Shown here in pieces: positions 1 through 9,209 of a DNA stretch of 64,000 nucleotides; position 1 is the first letter of the stretch, and each line of letters begins with the position of its first letter. The notes below the pieces were generated by a model. That model was given only the letters and a program-made list of their open reading frames with translations. It was not told the DNA's origin and did not search any database. The position numbers and the translations under genes are program-made. Location: assembly GCF_001425755.1 (NCBI RefSeq), contig NZ_LMDH01000001.1:2223802-2287801 (forward strand), in the 5' to 3' direction. The DNA comes from Aeromicrobium sp. Root344 (lineage in GTDB: Bacteria > Actinomycetota > Actinomycetes > Propionibacteriales > Nocardioidaceae).

Positions 1-26
1 TCATGGCTGACACCAAAGGGGGTCCG

Positions 27-311
27 ATGATCTGGTACCCCACGGCGCCCACTCGTCGGTTGACGCAGCCCGGGGGAGGGACGTGGGCCCTCGACGGCAC
101 GATCCACGCCGGGGAGGTTGGGGTTGCCTCGACCGCCTGTGGGCTGGCTGCTCATCAGTGGCCGATGCTGTTCTACCGCCAGTTCGATCCCTGCGGGCCG
201 GCGGCCTGTGCATCGTGCGCTGCCCTGGTGATCATCGGCGAGAAGGGCGGCACAACGTCGCAAGGTCCATCCGCGAGATATCTGCCAGCACATCAAGGGA
301 CACAGCAGTGA
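27..311 (+). CDS. small Cys/His-rich hypothetical protein
   Basis: A 94-residue frame opens at ATG 27, five bases after a strong ribosome site (AAAGGGGG, 15-22). The protein has a His followed by spaced cysteines (IHAG, TACG, DPCG, then CASC near residue 63), a pattern like the small zinc-binding proteins common in actinobacterial genomes and mobile elements. The tail after the last cysteine is low in recognisable structure. I do not recognise a family. The next gene is the LacI regulator 141 bases downstream on the same strand. The start could also be ATG 3. Function is unknown and the frame could be fortuitous. Confidence 0.45.
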   Translation: MIWYPTAPTRRLTQPGGGTWALDGTIHAGEVGVASTACGLAAHQWPMLFYRQFDPCGPAACASCAALVIIGEKGGTTSQGPSARYLPAHQGTQQ

Positions 312-419
312 TCAACGAGGCAACCGGTACGTCGCGGGTCAAGCGTGGTGTCGTATGGGGTGAACGGCACACCTGCGTCTGACACGATGTCGGCACGTCC
401 GGACTCGTGCGACGACCGG

Positions 420-429
420 GTGCTAGCCT
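420..429 (+). promoter_or_regulatory. possible lacI promoter -10 with half-operator
   Basis: TAGCCT at 424-429 is a good actinobacterial -10 hexamer about 24 bases before the chosen LacI start. It overlaps GTGCTAG (420-426), which equals half of the perfect palindrome at 1539-1554. This suggests autoregulation, but the other half of the site is poorly kept. Confidence 0.35.
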
Positions 430-452
430 CCGTCGAGGCGGACAGGGAGATC

Positions 453-1475
453 ATGCAGCAGCCAGAGGACGGGCGAGCGCCCACCATGGCGGACATCGCT
501 GCGCACCTGGGCGTCTCGCGGCAACTGGTGTCGCTGGTCCTGCGCGACCTGCCAGGTGCCAGCGAGGCCACTCGTACGCGAGTCCGTGACGCGGCTCGCG
601 AGCTCGGCTACCGCCCGCATGCCGGAGCCAGAGCCCTTCGTCGAACGCGCAGCGCCGATCTGGGCGTGGTCTTCAGTCCGGTCCACGCCACCGAGCCGGA
701 GATCGTGCAAGCGATGTATGACGCCGCCGCGGCCAAGGGTTACCACGTCATCCTTGCTGCTCAGACGCCGAGTCGTAGCCTCAGCACGTCGGTCGACGAG
801 CTGCTCAGTCACCGTTGTGCCGCGGTCGTGGTCATGGGTGCCGAGGTCAGCCACCGCGAGCTCCGTGCGATCGTCGACCGCAGTCCGGTGCCGATCACGA
901 ACGTCGGCGGTGGCAATCGCAACTCCTCGTACGACGTTGTCCGCTCTTCGGGTGACATCGGCATCAGCCTGGCCGTCGACCATCTCGTCGGGCTGGGCCA
1001 CCGCCGTGTCAGCTTCCTGAACAGCTCCACCATGGGTCCTGCACGTCTGCGACTCGAGGGTTATCGGCGAGCCATGCAGGAGCACGGCCTCGAGCTCGAC
1101 GTCGTGATGTGGGACGGGGAACACGACGAGCAAGCCGGCGCGGTCGCCGCCCGCGGGCTGTTGGCGCGTCCCGAGCTGCCCACCGCGGTCGTTGCGGGCA
1201 ACGACCAGATCGCCTTCGGCCTGCTCCAGGTCATGTTGCGAGCTGGCGTGCGCGTCCCTCAAGATCTCTCGGTCACAGGTTTCGATGACATCCGCATCGC
1301 CAGCGTGCCGGGGGTCGAGCTGACCACGGTTCGCCAGGACCCGGCTCTCATGGGTGCCGCCGCGGTCGAGCTGGCTGTCCGGCGGGTCGAGTCGCCGAAG
1401 TCTCCACCTGCCCTGCGGTCGGTGGAGAACACCCTCGTGGTGCGTGCCTCCACAGGCACAGTTCCGGCCCGCTGA
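453..1475 (+). CDS. LacI-family transcriptional regulator of the inositol locus
   Basis: The 340-residue protein has the family layout. An N-terminal helix-turn-helix lies at about residues 13-32 (MADIAAHLGVSRQLVSLVL) with the hinge and LGYRPHAGARALR following. A periplasmic-binding-like sensor domain follows from about residue 65 and ends with the family block containing GNDQIAFG and SVTGFDDIRIA. ATG 453 is chosen because AGGGAGA precedes it and the helix-turn-helix then starts near the N-terminus; the frame is open further upstream from 345. It precedes the transporter and catabolic genes on the same strand, so it very probably represses them, with an inositol-derived ligand. The ligand is inferred from context only. 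Confidence 0.9.
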   Translation: MQQPEDGRAPTMADIAAHLGVSRQLVSLVLRDLPGASEATRTRVRDAARELGYRPHAGARALRRTRSADLGVVFSPVHATEPEIVQAMYDAAAAKGYHVILAAQTPSRSLSTSVDELLSHRCAAVVVMGAEVSHRELRAIVDRSPVPITNVGGGNRNSSYDVVRSSGDIGISLAVDHLVGLGHRRVSFLNSSTMGPARLRLEGYRRAMQEHGLELDVVMWDGEHDEQAGAVAARGLLARPELPTAVVAGNDQIAFGLLQVMLRAGVRVPQDLSVTGFDDIRIASVPGVELTTVRQDPALMGAAAVELAVRRVESPKSPPALRSVENTLVVRASTGTVPAR

Positions 1476-1529
1476 AGCCCCTTCCCGCACGAGTTTGAGC
1501 GTGCGACGCACAAATGTTAGAACAAACTA

Positions 1530-1559
1530 TTGACACCGACTAGCACGTGCTAGTTCAAT
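1530..1559 (+). promoter_or_regulatory. promoter of the inositol operon
   Basis: A consensus -35 TTGACA (1530-1535) is followed 18 bases later by a weak -10, TTCAAT (1554-1559), about 105 bases before the binding-protein start. A perfect palindrome fills the spacer, so a bound repressor would block polymerase. Confidence 0.65.
1539..1554. promoter_or_regulatory. LacI-type operator
   Basis: ACTAGCACGTGCTAGT is a perfect 16-bp palindrome with the central CG step typical of LacI/GalR operators. It lies between the LacI gene and the first transport gene, within the -35/-10 spacer. Confidence 0.75.
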
Positions 1560-1663
1560 GGCTCGCGTGACCCCCGTCACACCCGGAGAACTCGGATTCC
1601 GGGCACCAACTCCGTTCGTCCGCGATTCAGAAGCCAGCGGGCGCGAAGAAAGGTACTGCCAAG

Positions 1664-2692
1664 GTGTCTATCTCCATCCACAAGTCGCGCCTCGTGGCGA
1701 TGGCTGCGGTCGCCGCCATGTCGCTGGGTGTTCTTGCTGCCTGCAGCTCGTCCGGAGACGCCAAGAGCTCCGGAAGCGCCGCCGCCCTCAAGGACGGCTT
1801 CGGCGATCGTGCCAAGAGCCGCAACATCGAGTTCATCACCTACTACGACCCGTCCCAGGACGCGTTCTGGAACCAGATCAAGCAAGGCGCCGAGGACGCG
1901 GCGAACGTCTCGCACCTGTCGATCAAGCTGGAGACAGCGGCTGGCGACACCGGGAAGATGACCGACCTGGTCAACGCCGCGGCGGCGAGCAAGCCGGCCG
2001 CGCTCGTGATCTCCTTCAACGATCCCGCTTGGGAGAACGCGGCGTGCGAGGCCTCCAAGGCCGGAGTCGCGGTGTTCGCCTACAACGTGCCGCCCACCGG
2101 CCCTGCGAAGGACTGCATCAAGGCGTTCGTCGGACAGGACTTCTTCCAGGTCGGCACGTACGTCGGCCAGAAGCTCGTCGACAGCGTGGACCTCTCGGCC
2201 GGCGACAAGGTTCTCTGCCCAGCTGAGGAGCCCTCCCAGCAGTACGCCATCCAGCGTGGCGGCGGTGTCGAGTCGGTCCTGAAGGACAAGGGCGTCAAGT
2301 GCACCTACCTCCGGACCTCCGGTGAGGATGCGCCGGCGTTGGACAAGATGCAGGCGTGGCTGACGGCCAACAAGGACGTCAAGGCGATCGTGCCCTTGGG
2401 TGGTACGCCGCATCGCAACGCGGTCCAGGCTGAAGACGCCGCGGGCGTGAAGGTCCCGATCGTGGGCTTCGACACCTCGCCGCAGGTCATCGACGGCATC
2501 AAGTCGGGCCGCATCCTCGCGACCGCGGATCAGCAGGGTTACGTCCAGGGTTTCCAGCCGGTGCTTGAGGCCAGCCTCTTCCTGGACTTCGGTCTCTCGC
2601 CGTCGACCATCAACTCTGGCGGCAACTCGCTGATCGACAAGTCGAACGTGTCGAACCTCGAGGACAAGGCGCTGCAGGGCGTGCGCTGGTAA
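1664..2692 (+). CDS. sugar/inositol ABC transporter substrate-binding lipoprotein
   Basis: The 342-residue precursor starts at GTG 1664 after AGAAAGG. A lipoprotein signal peptide ends at LAAC, making Cys27 the lipidation site. The mature part is a periplasmic-binding protein of the ribose/galactose (CUT2) class, with NIEFITYYDPSQDAFWNQI near its start and VPIVGFDTSPQVIDGI near its end. It would capture the substrate outside the membrane and deliver it to the permease and ATPase encoded next. Linkage to IolC, IolD and IolE homologues makes myo-inositol the likely ligand; specificity is inferred. Confidence 0.88.
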   Translation: MSISIHKSRLVAMAAVAAMSLGVLAACSSSGDAKSSGSAAALKDGFGDRAKSRNIEFITYYDPSQDAFWNQIKQGAEDAANVSHLSIKLETAAGDTGKMTDLVNAAAASKPAALVISFNDPAWENAACEASKAGVAVFAYNVPPTGPAKDCIKAFVGQDFFQVGTYVGQKLVDSVDLSAGDKVLCPAEEPSQQYAIQRGGGVESVLKDKGVKCTYLRTSGEDAPALDKMQAWLTANKDVKAIVPLGGTPHRNAVQAEDAAGVKVPIVGFDTSPQVIDGIKSGRILATADQQGYVQGFQPVLEASLFLDFGLSPSTINSGGNSLIDKSNVSNLEDKALQGVRW

Positions 2693-2790
2693 CAGGGCGT
2701 GGCCGGGTCCGGCCGCACCTGTGACCGGACCCGGCGACACCATCCGACCCGCCACCCGACGTCTGGGCGGCACCGACGAAGTGAGAAGCC

Positions 2791-3894
2791 ATGACCATCA
2801 GTACTCCCGAGGGAACCGACAGGGCAACCGTGCCCGAGGCGCCCCTCGCGCTCGAGGAGCAGGCGCCAACGCGGCGCCGGCTGGCGGACAGCCAACCGAC
2901 GACCAGGGCAGAACGGTTCAAGGACACGCTGTACTACCTACGGGGCCGAGGCGCACTGGAGATCAGCGGCGTCTACGCCCTCATCCTGGTGGGATTCATC
3001 ATCGCCTCGGCGACGAACTCCACCAGCTTCCCGTTCCTCAACTCCAACAACCTTTCCGGGGTCCTCTCACAGAACATCCCGGTGCTGGCGATCCTCGCCA
3101 TCGGGGCCGGAGTGCTGATGATCGCGGGGGAGTTCGACCTGTCGATCGGGGCGACCATCGGGCTCTGCGGCGTGGTCTTCATCCGTACCGCGAACAACCA
3201 CGGCTGGCTGCTGGCCTTCGTGGCCACGCTCGCAGTCGGGATGGCGGTGGCGTTCATCAATGGCGTGATCGTGGTGAGGACCAAGATCCCGTCCTTCATC
3301 GCGACCCTCGGCATGTCGTTCTTCTGGACAGGTGTGAGCATCTACGTCAACGGCAGCACGCCGGCAACCTTCTTCCCCGGCGTCCGGACCGAGACGATGG
3401 TTGACGTGATGGCCGGCAACTACGGCTACTTCCGATCCCAGCTCGTGTGGCTCATCGTCGTGGCTGTCGCCGCCTGGTTCGTGCTGCACCGTCATCGGCT
3501 CGGCAACAAGGTCTTCGCGGTCGGCGGCAACCCAGCCGCGGCTGCCGCGGTGTCGATCAAGCCGAACGTCGTGCGCCTGCAGGCCTTCGTGTTCATGGGG
3601 TTCATGGTGGGACTGGCCTCGTCGCTGTACGTCGCGCGTACCTCCGGCATGCAACCCGGCACCACTGACTCCTACACCCTGCTCGCGATCGCTGCTGCCG
3701 TCGTCGGCGGGTGCTCACTGACCGGCGGGCGTGGCTCGGTGACCGGGATGGTCATCGGCGCAGCCCTGATCCTGACGATCGAGAACGGGCTCGTCCTCGG
3801 CAACGCCCCCGGGTTCTACGTGCAGCTGTTCCTGGGCCTCGCGATCGTTGTCGCGGCGGTCTTCAACAAGTTCATGGAAGGGAAGGCGACATGA
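2791..3894 (+). CDS. ABC transporter permease (CUT2 type)
   Basis: The 367-residue polytopic protein has a hydrophilic N-terminal tail of about 60 residues followed by roughly eight to ten membrane segments. The family block with GEFDLSIGAT at about residues 112-121 and the later GGCSLTGGRGSVTG block are diagnostic of the RbsC/XylH-type permease. It forms the membrane channel for the upstream binding lipoprotein. Its last codons overlap the start of the ATPase by four bases (ATGA), indicating translational coupling. The long N-terminal extension is somewhat unusual. The substrate is inferred to be myo-inositol. Confidence 0.88.
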   Translation: MTISTPEGTDRATVPEAPLALEEQAPTRRRLADSQPTTRAERFKDTLYYLRGRGALEISGVYALILVGFIIASATNSTSFPFLNSNNLSGVLSQNIPVLAILAIGAGVLMIAGEFDLSIGATIGLCGVVFIRTANNHGWLLAFVATLAVGMAVAFINGVIVVRTKIPSFIATLGMSFFWTGVSIYVNGSTPATFFPGVRTETMVDVMAGNYGYFRSQLVWLIVVAVAAWFVLHRHRLGNKVFAVGGNPAAAAAVSIKPNVVRLQAFVFMGFMVGLASSLYVARTSGMQPGTTDSYTLLAIAAAVVGGCSLTGGRGSVTGMVIGAALILTIENGLVLGNAPGFYVQLFLGLAIVVAAVFNKFMEGKAT

Positions 3895-4709
3895 CCACGC
3901 TCAGCAACGAGGTCGCCGAGCCGTCGACCAGCGCGGGAGCGCCGCTCCTTCGCCTCGAGGGTGTCACCAAGAACTACGGGCCGAACACCGTGCTCGACGA
4001 TGTGTCCTTCGAGATCGGCAACGGCGAGGTCGTCGGTCTGCTCGGGGACAACGGCGCCGGCAAGTCGACGCTCGTCAAGATCATGTCGGGCGTCGTCCCG
4101 ATGAGCAGCGGTGCGTACTTCTGGGAGGGTGAGCAGCTCTCGCGGGTCAGCCGGCCGGAGACCGAGCGCCTCGGCATCGAGACCATCTTCCAGGACTCGG
4201 CCCTCGTGCCCACGATGTCCATCACGCGCAACATCTTTGCCGGCCGCGAGGTCACCAACCGGTTCGGTTTCATGAAGATGCGCGAGATGGACGCGATCAC
4301 GACCGAGATCCTGGACAGCGTCGTCTCGATCGAAGGCATCAAGAGCGCCAAGCAGCTCGTGAGCTCGCTCTCCGGTGGTCAGTCGCAGGCAGTCGCCATC
4401 GCGCGAGCTGTGCACTTCAAGCGTTCGCTCCTGATCCTCGACGAGCCGACCAGTGCTCTCGCCGTACGCGCCACCGAGGCTTTGCTCAACTACCTCGTGC
4501 ACCTGAAGTCCGACGGCGTCTCGTCGGTGCTGGTCACTCACAACCTGCACCACGCCTTCAAGGTCTGCGACCGGCACATCGTGATGAACCATGGCCGCAA
4601 GATCCTCGACGTACGCCGCGAGGACACGAGCGTCGAAGAGCTCACCGCCGCCGTGGTCGAGGGCGCGGAAGGGATCAAGCGCTTCCGGCGGGGCAACGCG
4701 CTGGCCTAG
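3891..4709 (+). CDS. ABC transporter ATP-binding protein (CUT2 type)
   Basis: The 272-residue ATPase carries Walker A GDNGAGKST (residues 52-60), the Q-loop glutamine (about 101), signature LSGGQ (160-164), Walker B LLILDE (180-185) and an H-loop histidine in LVTHN. It is a single nucleotide-binding domain, like FrcA, rather than the fused double domain of RbsA, so it should act as a homodimer. It overlaps the permease stop by four bases. It powers uptake of the sugar or inositol bound by the lipoprotein two genes upstream. Confidence 0.9.
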   Translation: MTTLSNEVAEPSTSAGAPLLRLEGVTKNYGPNTVLDDVSFEIGNGEVVGLLGDNGAGKSTLVKIMSGVVPMSSGAYFWEGEQLSRVSRPETERLGIETIFQDSALVPTMSITRNIFAGREVTNRFGFMKMREMDAITTEILDSVVSIEGIKSAKQLVSSLSGGQSQAVAIARAVHFKRSLLILDEPTSALAVRATEALLNYLVHLKSDGVSSVLVTHNLHHAFKVCDRHIVMNHGRKILDVRREDTSVEELTAAVVEGAEGIKRFRRGNALA

Positions 4710-4817
4710 CAGACGTGGCGTCGACGCATGGCCGCTCGAGACAGCGGCCCCGGCGGCGCTGCCCGAACACCCCACCGATCCGGCCGCGCCCGCGGCCGCA
4801 GACAAGAAGAGACCGTC

Positions 4818-5741
4818 ATGACCGACCTGTCCAACCTCCGCCTCGGCACTGCGCCTGACTCCTGGGGGGTCTGGTTCGCCAGCGACCCTCACCAGGTGAC
4901 CTGGGACGTGTACCTCGACGAGATCGCCCGAGTCGGATACGTCTACACCGAGCTGGGGCCGCAGGGCTTCATGCCGCAGGATCCCGAACAGCTCAAGGAC
5001 GAGCTGGCCAGCCGGGGCCTGACGGTCGTCGGCGGCACGGTGTTCGCCGGGTTGCACCGAGGTGCCGAGGCGCTTGACGAGGCGAAGGTGTCGTTCGGGC
5101 GCGAGGCGAAGCTTCTCGCGGCCGTCGGTGCCGAATACCTCGTCCACCTGCCCGAGCAGTACACCGACATGCGTACGGGGGAGGCGACCGAGGGCGCCGA
5201 CATCGACCCCGAGCAGTGGAAGAACCTGGTGACAGGGACCAACGAGCTGGCCACGTTCATCTACGAGTCGTACGGGGTGAAGCTGGTCTTCCATCCACAC
5301 GTGGACACGCATGTCGACACGCAGCCGCGGATCGAGCGGTTCCTGTCCGACACCGACCCTTCGCTGGTCAACCTCTGCCTGGACACCGGGCACATCGCGT
5401 ACTGCGAGGGCGACAACATCCAGATCGTCGAGAAGTTCCCCGAGCGAGTGACCTATGTGCACCTCAAGTCGGTCGACCCGGCCGTGCGCGCCCGCGCGCT
5501 CGCGGAGAACATGCCGCTCTCGGAGGCCGTGAAGCTCGGGGTCATGTGTGAGCCGCCCTATGGCGAGCCGGACATGCCGCCCTTGCTGGATGCGCTGGGC
5601 CGCCTCGGCCGCGAGACGTTCTGCGTGATCGAGCAGGACCTGTACCCGATCGAGCCTGACCTTCCCCTCCCCATCGGCGCCCGCACCGCCGGCTACTACG
5701 TCGGCTGCGGCATCGGTCCCGTCCGCCGCTGGCCCTACTGA
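4818..5741 (+). CDS. iolE: IolE-like inosose dehydratase (TIM-barrel)
   Basis: The 307-residue protein belongs to the xylose-isomerase-like TIM-barrel family. It opens with RLGTAPDSWGVWF and keeps metal-ligand-type blocks such as KLVFHPHVDTHVDT, NLCLDTGHIAYCEGD and YVHLKSVDP. Inosose dehydratase converts scyllo-inosose to the diketone hydrolysed by IolD, which is encoded downstream. ATG 4818 matches the family N-terminus; the frame stays open upstream to 4728 but that extension is not protein-like. An IolI-type inosose isomerase is the main alternative. It follows the ABC genes after 108 bases with no other gene. Confidence 0.75.
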   Translation: MTDLSNLRLGTAPDSWGVWFASDPHQVTWDVYLDEIARVGYVYTELGPQGFMPQDPEQLKDELASRGLTVVGGTVFAGLHRGAEALDEAKVSFGREAKLLAAVGAEYLVHLPEQYTDMRTGEATEGADIDPEQWKNLVTGTNELATFIYESYGVKLVFHPHVDTHVDTQPRIERFLSDTDPSLVNLCLDTGHIAYCEGDNIQIVEKFPERVTYVHLKSVDPAVRARALAENMPLSEAVKLGVMCEPPYGEPDMPPLLDALGRLGRETFCVIEQDLYPIEPDLPLPIGARTAGYYVGCGIGPVRRWPY

Positions 5742-5756
5742 GGAATGAGACACAGC

Positions 5757-6767
5757 ATGACGCTTCGAATCGGAGTCATCGGAACCGGGATGATCGGGCA
5801 GGACCACATCCGGCGCATCACCCACGTGCTCTCGGGCGCGGAGATCACGGCAGTCACCGACGCCGACCTCGACGCGGCGAAGCAGGTCGCTGCGGAGCTT
5901 CCCGGAGCCGACGTCATGGACACCGGCGATGCCGTCGTCCGCTCGGAGCGGGTGGACGCCGTCATCGTCACGTCGTGGGGCCCCACGCACGAGGAGTTCG
6001 TCCTCGCCGCGATCGCCGCAGGAAAGCCCGTGTTCTGCGAGAAGCCGCTGGCCACCACCACGGAAGCCTGCCGCCGGATCATCGACGCCGAGGTCGCTTC
6101 CGGTCGGCGCCTCGTGCAGGTCGGCTTCATGCGCCGTTACGACTCGGCCTACCGCGCACTCAAGTCCGTCATCGAGTCCGGAGAGATCGGCGCGCCGCTC
6201 CTCTACTACTCCGGACACCGCAACCCGGATGTGCCGCCCAGCTACACCCGAGACATGGCGATCGTCGACACGGCCGTCCATGACTTCGACGTCGTGCGAT
6301 GGCTCCTCGACGAGGAGCTCAGGGCGATCCGCGTGCTTGCCGCCAAGCCCAACAGCCTCGGCGGAGACCTGCAGGACCCGCTCTTGATGGTGGTCGAGAC
6401 CGCCAGCGGGGTGCTGGTCACCGTGGAGACCAGCGTCAACATCCGGTACGGCTACGACATCCGCGGCGAGGTGGTCGGCGAGACCGGCACCGCGGCACTC
6501 GCCGATCGCAACCTCGTCGACGTGCGCAGCGCCGGTCGCGTCAACAGTGCGGTCCCCGCCGACTGGCGCGAACGCTTTGTCGCCGCGTTCGACACCGAGT
6601 TCCAGGAATGGATCAACACCATCGCCGCGGGCAAGGCGCCCACAGGCCCGAGCTCGTGGGATGGCTATGCCGCCACGGCCGTGTGCGACGCGGGCGTCCA
6701 GGCGCTGCACAGCGGCGAACGAGTGGAGATCGCGCTCGGCGAGAAGCCCGCCCTGTACGGCCACTGA
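5757..6767 (+). CDS. iolG: Gfo/Idh/MocA oxidoreductase, likely inositol 2-dehydrogenase
   Basis: The 336-residue protein has a Rossmann fold with GTGMIG at residues 9-14 and the conserved substrate-site block [14 protein letters not shown] (about 95-108), followed by YDSAYRALK and a C-terminal oxidoreductase domain. IolG oxidises myo-inositol to scyllo-inosose with NAD, the first step of the pathway encoded around it. ATG 5757 is chosen because GAGGAA lies 11 bases upstream; ATG 5745 is also in frame but lacks room for a ribosome site. Scyllo- or chiro-inositol could be the true substrate. Confidence 0.78.
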   Translation: MTLRIGVIGTGMIGQDHIRRITHVLSGAEITAVTDADLDAAKQVAAELPGADVMDTGDAVVRSERVDAVIVTSWGPTHEEFVLAAIAAGKPVFCEKPLATTTEACRRIIDAEVASGRRLVQVGFMRRYDSAYRALKSVIESGEIGAPLLYYSGHRNPDVPPSYTRDMAIVDTAVHDFDVVRWLLDEELRAIRVLAAKPNSLGGDLQDPLLMVVETASGVLVTVETSVNIRYGYDIRGEVVGETGTAALADRNLVDVRSAGRVNSAVPADWRERFVAAFDTEFQEWINTIAAGKAPTGPSSWDGYAATAVCDAGVQALHSGERVEIALGEKPALYGH

Positions 6768-6808
6768 CCACGTCACATGAAGACCACTCAAAGAGAAAGG
6801 CCTCTCTC

Positions 6809-8305
6809 GTGAGGACCATCGAGCACTGGATCGCCGGCAAGCGTTCGGCCGGTATCTCCGACCGCACCGCTCCCGTCTTCAACCCCGCGAACGGGACCCA
6901 GCAGGCCGACGTGTTGTTGGCGGAAGCCACGGACGTCGCGGATGCGATCGCGGCCGCCAAGGACGCGTTCCCGGCGTGGGCTCAGACATCGGTCAGCAGG
7001 CGGACCAAGGTGCTGTTCGCCTTTCGTGAGCTGGTCAACGCGCATGCCCAGGAGCTGGCCGAGCTGGTCACGGATGAGCACGGCAAGGTGTTGTCGGATG
7101 CCCTCGGCGAGGTTCAACGGGGTCTGGAGGTCGTCGAGTTCGCCTGTGGCATACCGAGCCTGCTCAAGGGCGAATACTCGGACCAGGTCTCCAACGACGT
7201 AGACACCTTCTCGTTCCGTGAGCCGCTCGGGGTGGTTGCCGGCATCACGCCCTTCAACTTCCCGGTCATGGTGCCGATGTGGATGTTCCCCGTGGCGATC
7301 GCGTGTGGCAACACGTTCGTGCTGAAACCAAGTGAGCGGGACCCTTCTGCGTCGCTGCTCATCGCCGAGCTCTGGCAGCGCGCCGGCCTCCCCGACGGCG
7401 TCTTCAACGTCGTCCACGGCGACAAGGTGGCAGTCGACGCGATCCTCGACTCGCCGGACATCGCTGCGGTCTCGTTCGTCGGCTCCACCCCGATCGCGAG
7501 ATACATCCACGAACGCGGTACTGCCAGCGGAAAGCGAGTCCAGGCCCTCGGCGGTGCCAAGAACCACGCGATCGTGATGCCCGACGCCGACATCGACTTC
7601 GCGGCCGATCACCTGGCCGCCGCGGCGTTCGGATCGGCGGGGGAGCGGTGCATGGCGATCTCGGCGGCGGTGGCGGTGGGATCAGCTGCCGACGCCGTTG
7701 TCGCAGCCGTCAACGAACGAGCGCGCGCGGTCAAGGTCGGCTCCGGGCGCGACTCGGGTGCCGAGATGGGCCCGGTCGTCACGCGGGCAGCCCAAGAGAG
7801 GATCACGGGCCTGATCGGCACCGGCGTCGACCAGGGTGCCGAGGTGACCGTGGACGGCCGCGGCTACGTCGTCGCCGGTCACGAGAACGGCTTCTTCGTA
7901 GGCCCCACCGTGATCGACCACGTCACGCCGGACATGGACGTCTACACGGAAGAGATCTTCGGACCTGTCCTCTCGGTGGTGAGGATGGACGACGTCGACG
8001 CGGCCATCGAGCTGATCAACGCCAATCCGTACGGCAACGGCACCGCGATCTTCACCTCGAGCGGCGAGGCCGCGCGGCGCTTCCAGCGTGGTGTCCAGGT
8101 CGGGATGATCGGCATCAACGTACCGGTGCCGGTGCCGATGGCCTTTTACTCCTTCGGCGGCTGGAAGGACTCGCTCTTCGGCGACAAGCACATCCATGGG
8201 CCCGAGGGCGTCAGCTTCTACACCCGCGCCAAGGTCGTCACCGCGCGCTGGCCACGCCTCGAGCACGCCAATGACGCCAGCTTCCACTTCCCCACGGCCA
8301 AGTAG
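6809..8305 (+). CDS. mmsA: methylmalonate-semialdehyde dehydrogenase (CoA-acylating)
   Basis: The 498-residue aldehyde dehydrogenase has the nucleotide-binding block [13 protein letters not shown], the [16 protein letters not shown] block specific to the MmsA/IolA subfamily, and the catalytic cysteine at residue 281 in AGERCMA. The enzyme converts malonate or methylmalonate semialdehyde plus CoA to acetyl- or propionyl-CoA, closing inositol (and valine) breakdown. Start GTG 6809 follows AGAGAAAGG by eight bases. It lies inside the inositol run between the dehydrogenase and the IolH-like gene, so the IolA role is the likely one. Confidence 0.88.
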   Translation: MRTIEHWIAGKRSAGISDRTAPVFNPANGTQQADVLLAEATDVADAIAAAKDAFPAWAQTSVSRRTKVLFAFRELVNAHAQELAELVTDEHGKVLSDALGEVQRGLEVVEFACGIPSLLKGEYSDQVSNDVDTFSFREPLGVVAGITPFNFPVMVPMWMFPVAIACGNTFVLKPSERDPSASLLIAELWQRAGLPDGVFNVVHGDKVAVDAILDSPDIAAVSFVGSTPIARYIHERGTASGKRVQALGGAKNHAIVMPDADIDFAADHLAAAAFGSAGERCMAISAAVAVGSAADAVVAAVNERARAVKVGSGRDSGAEMGPVVTRAAQERITGLIGTGVDQGAEVTVDGRGYVVAGHENGFFVGPTVIDHVTPDMDVYTEEIFGPVLSVVRMDDVDAAIELINANPYGNGTAIFTSSGEAARRFQRGVQVGMIGINVPVPVPMAFYSFGGWKDSLFGDKHIHGPEGVSFYTRAKVVTARWPRLEHANDASFHFPTAK

Positions 8306-8330
8306 CCACCGTCAGACGAAAGGCTCCATC

Positions 8331-9209
8331 ATGAAGATCGCCCTCGATCCCTACATGTTCCGGACGACCCCGCTGCTCGAGCTGCCCGCTCTGGTCGCCG
8401 ACCTGGGATATGAGTACATCGAGCTCTCGCCTCGCGAGGACTTCACTCCGTTCTTCCTCCACCCCCGTGCGGACGACGGCACCGTCAAGGCGTTCAAGAA
8501 GGCGCTGGATGCCGCCGGGGTGAAGGTCGCCGCCCACTTGCCGCTGTACCGCTGGTCGGGACCCGACGAGGACGAGCGCCAGGCTGCCGTCCGGTACTGG
8601 AAGCGCGCCATCCAGATCACCGTCGACCTGGACTGCCACGTGATGAACTCGGAGTTCAACGGCCGGCCGGAGGCGGCGAGCCTCAGCGAGGCACAGTTCT
8701 GGCGGTCGATGGACGAGCTGCTGCCGGTCTTCGAACGCGAGAGCGTGGAGCTGCGACTCGAGCCGCACCCTGATGACTTCGTCGAGGACGGACTCGTCGC
8801 GATCGACATGATCCGCGGCATCAACTCACCGTTGGTCTCCTTCCTCTACTGTGCGCCGCACACGTTCCACATGGGTGGCACGACCCCCGAGAAGATGGTC
8901 GCGATCATGGAGTACGCCGGCCCGCTGATGACCCAGCTCCACCTGGCCGACTCATACGACCACACTGGCTCCTCAGGGCTGCGCTACATCACCAACCCAC
9001 CTGGCAACGCGGTGCGAGTGCACCAGCACCTCGACATCGGCCAGGGCGAGGTCCACTGGGACCTGTTCTTCGAGACGCTCGGCCGGCTCAATTTCGGGGA
9101 CGGCGAGGGCAACATCATGACCTCCTGTGTGTTCGCGTGGGAGGACAGGGCCCGCGAGTCCAGTCTGTTCATGCGCCAGACCATCGACAAGTACGTCAGC
9201 TCGTGGTGA
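8331..9209 (+). CDS. iolH: sugar phosphate isomerase/epimerase, IolH-like
   Basis: The 292-residue TIM-barrel protein begins MKIALDPYMFR and carries LGYEYIELSPREDFTPFF and the metal-site-like LEPHPDDF block. Proteins of this type occur in actinobacterial inositol clusters as IolH; their exact reaction is not settled. ATG 8331 follows CGAAAGG. The next gene starts inside its stop codon (GTGA overlap). It is a second TIM-barrel member beside the IolE-like gene, so one of the two might supply a missing isomerase step. IolB itself is a cupin-type protein and this gene is not one. Confidence 0.6.
   Translation: MKIALDPYMFRTTPLLELPALVADLGYEYIELSPREDFTPFFLHPRADDGTVKAFKKALDAAGVKVAAHLPLYRWSGPDEDERQAAVRYWKRAIQITVDLDCHVMNSEFNGRPEAASLSEAQFWRSMDELLPVFERESVELRLEPHPDDFVEDGLVAIDMIRGINSPLVSFLYCAPHTFHMGGTTPEKMVAIMEYAGPLMTQLHLADSYDHTGSSGLRYITNPPGNAVRVHQHLDIGQGEVHWDLFFETLGRLNFGDGEGNIMTSCVFAWEDRARESSLFMRQTIDKYVSSW

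Noticed and set aside
3816-6791. Very long open frame on the minus strand (about 990 codons)
   Set aside because: It is antisense to well-defined permease, ATPase, IolE and IolG genes and results from GC-rich third codon positions.
6299-6808. Upstream extension of the semialdehyde dehydrogenase frame
   Set aside because: It overlaps iolG completely; the GTG at 6809 has a ribosome site and the family N-terminus.
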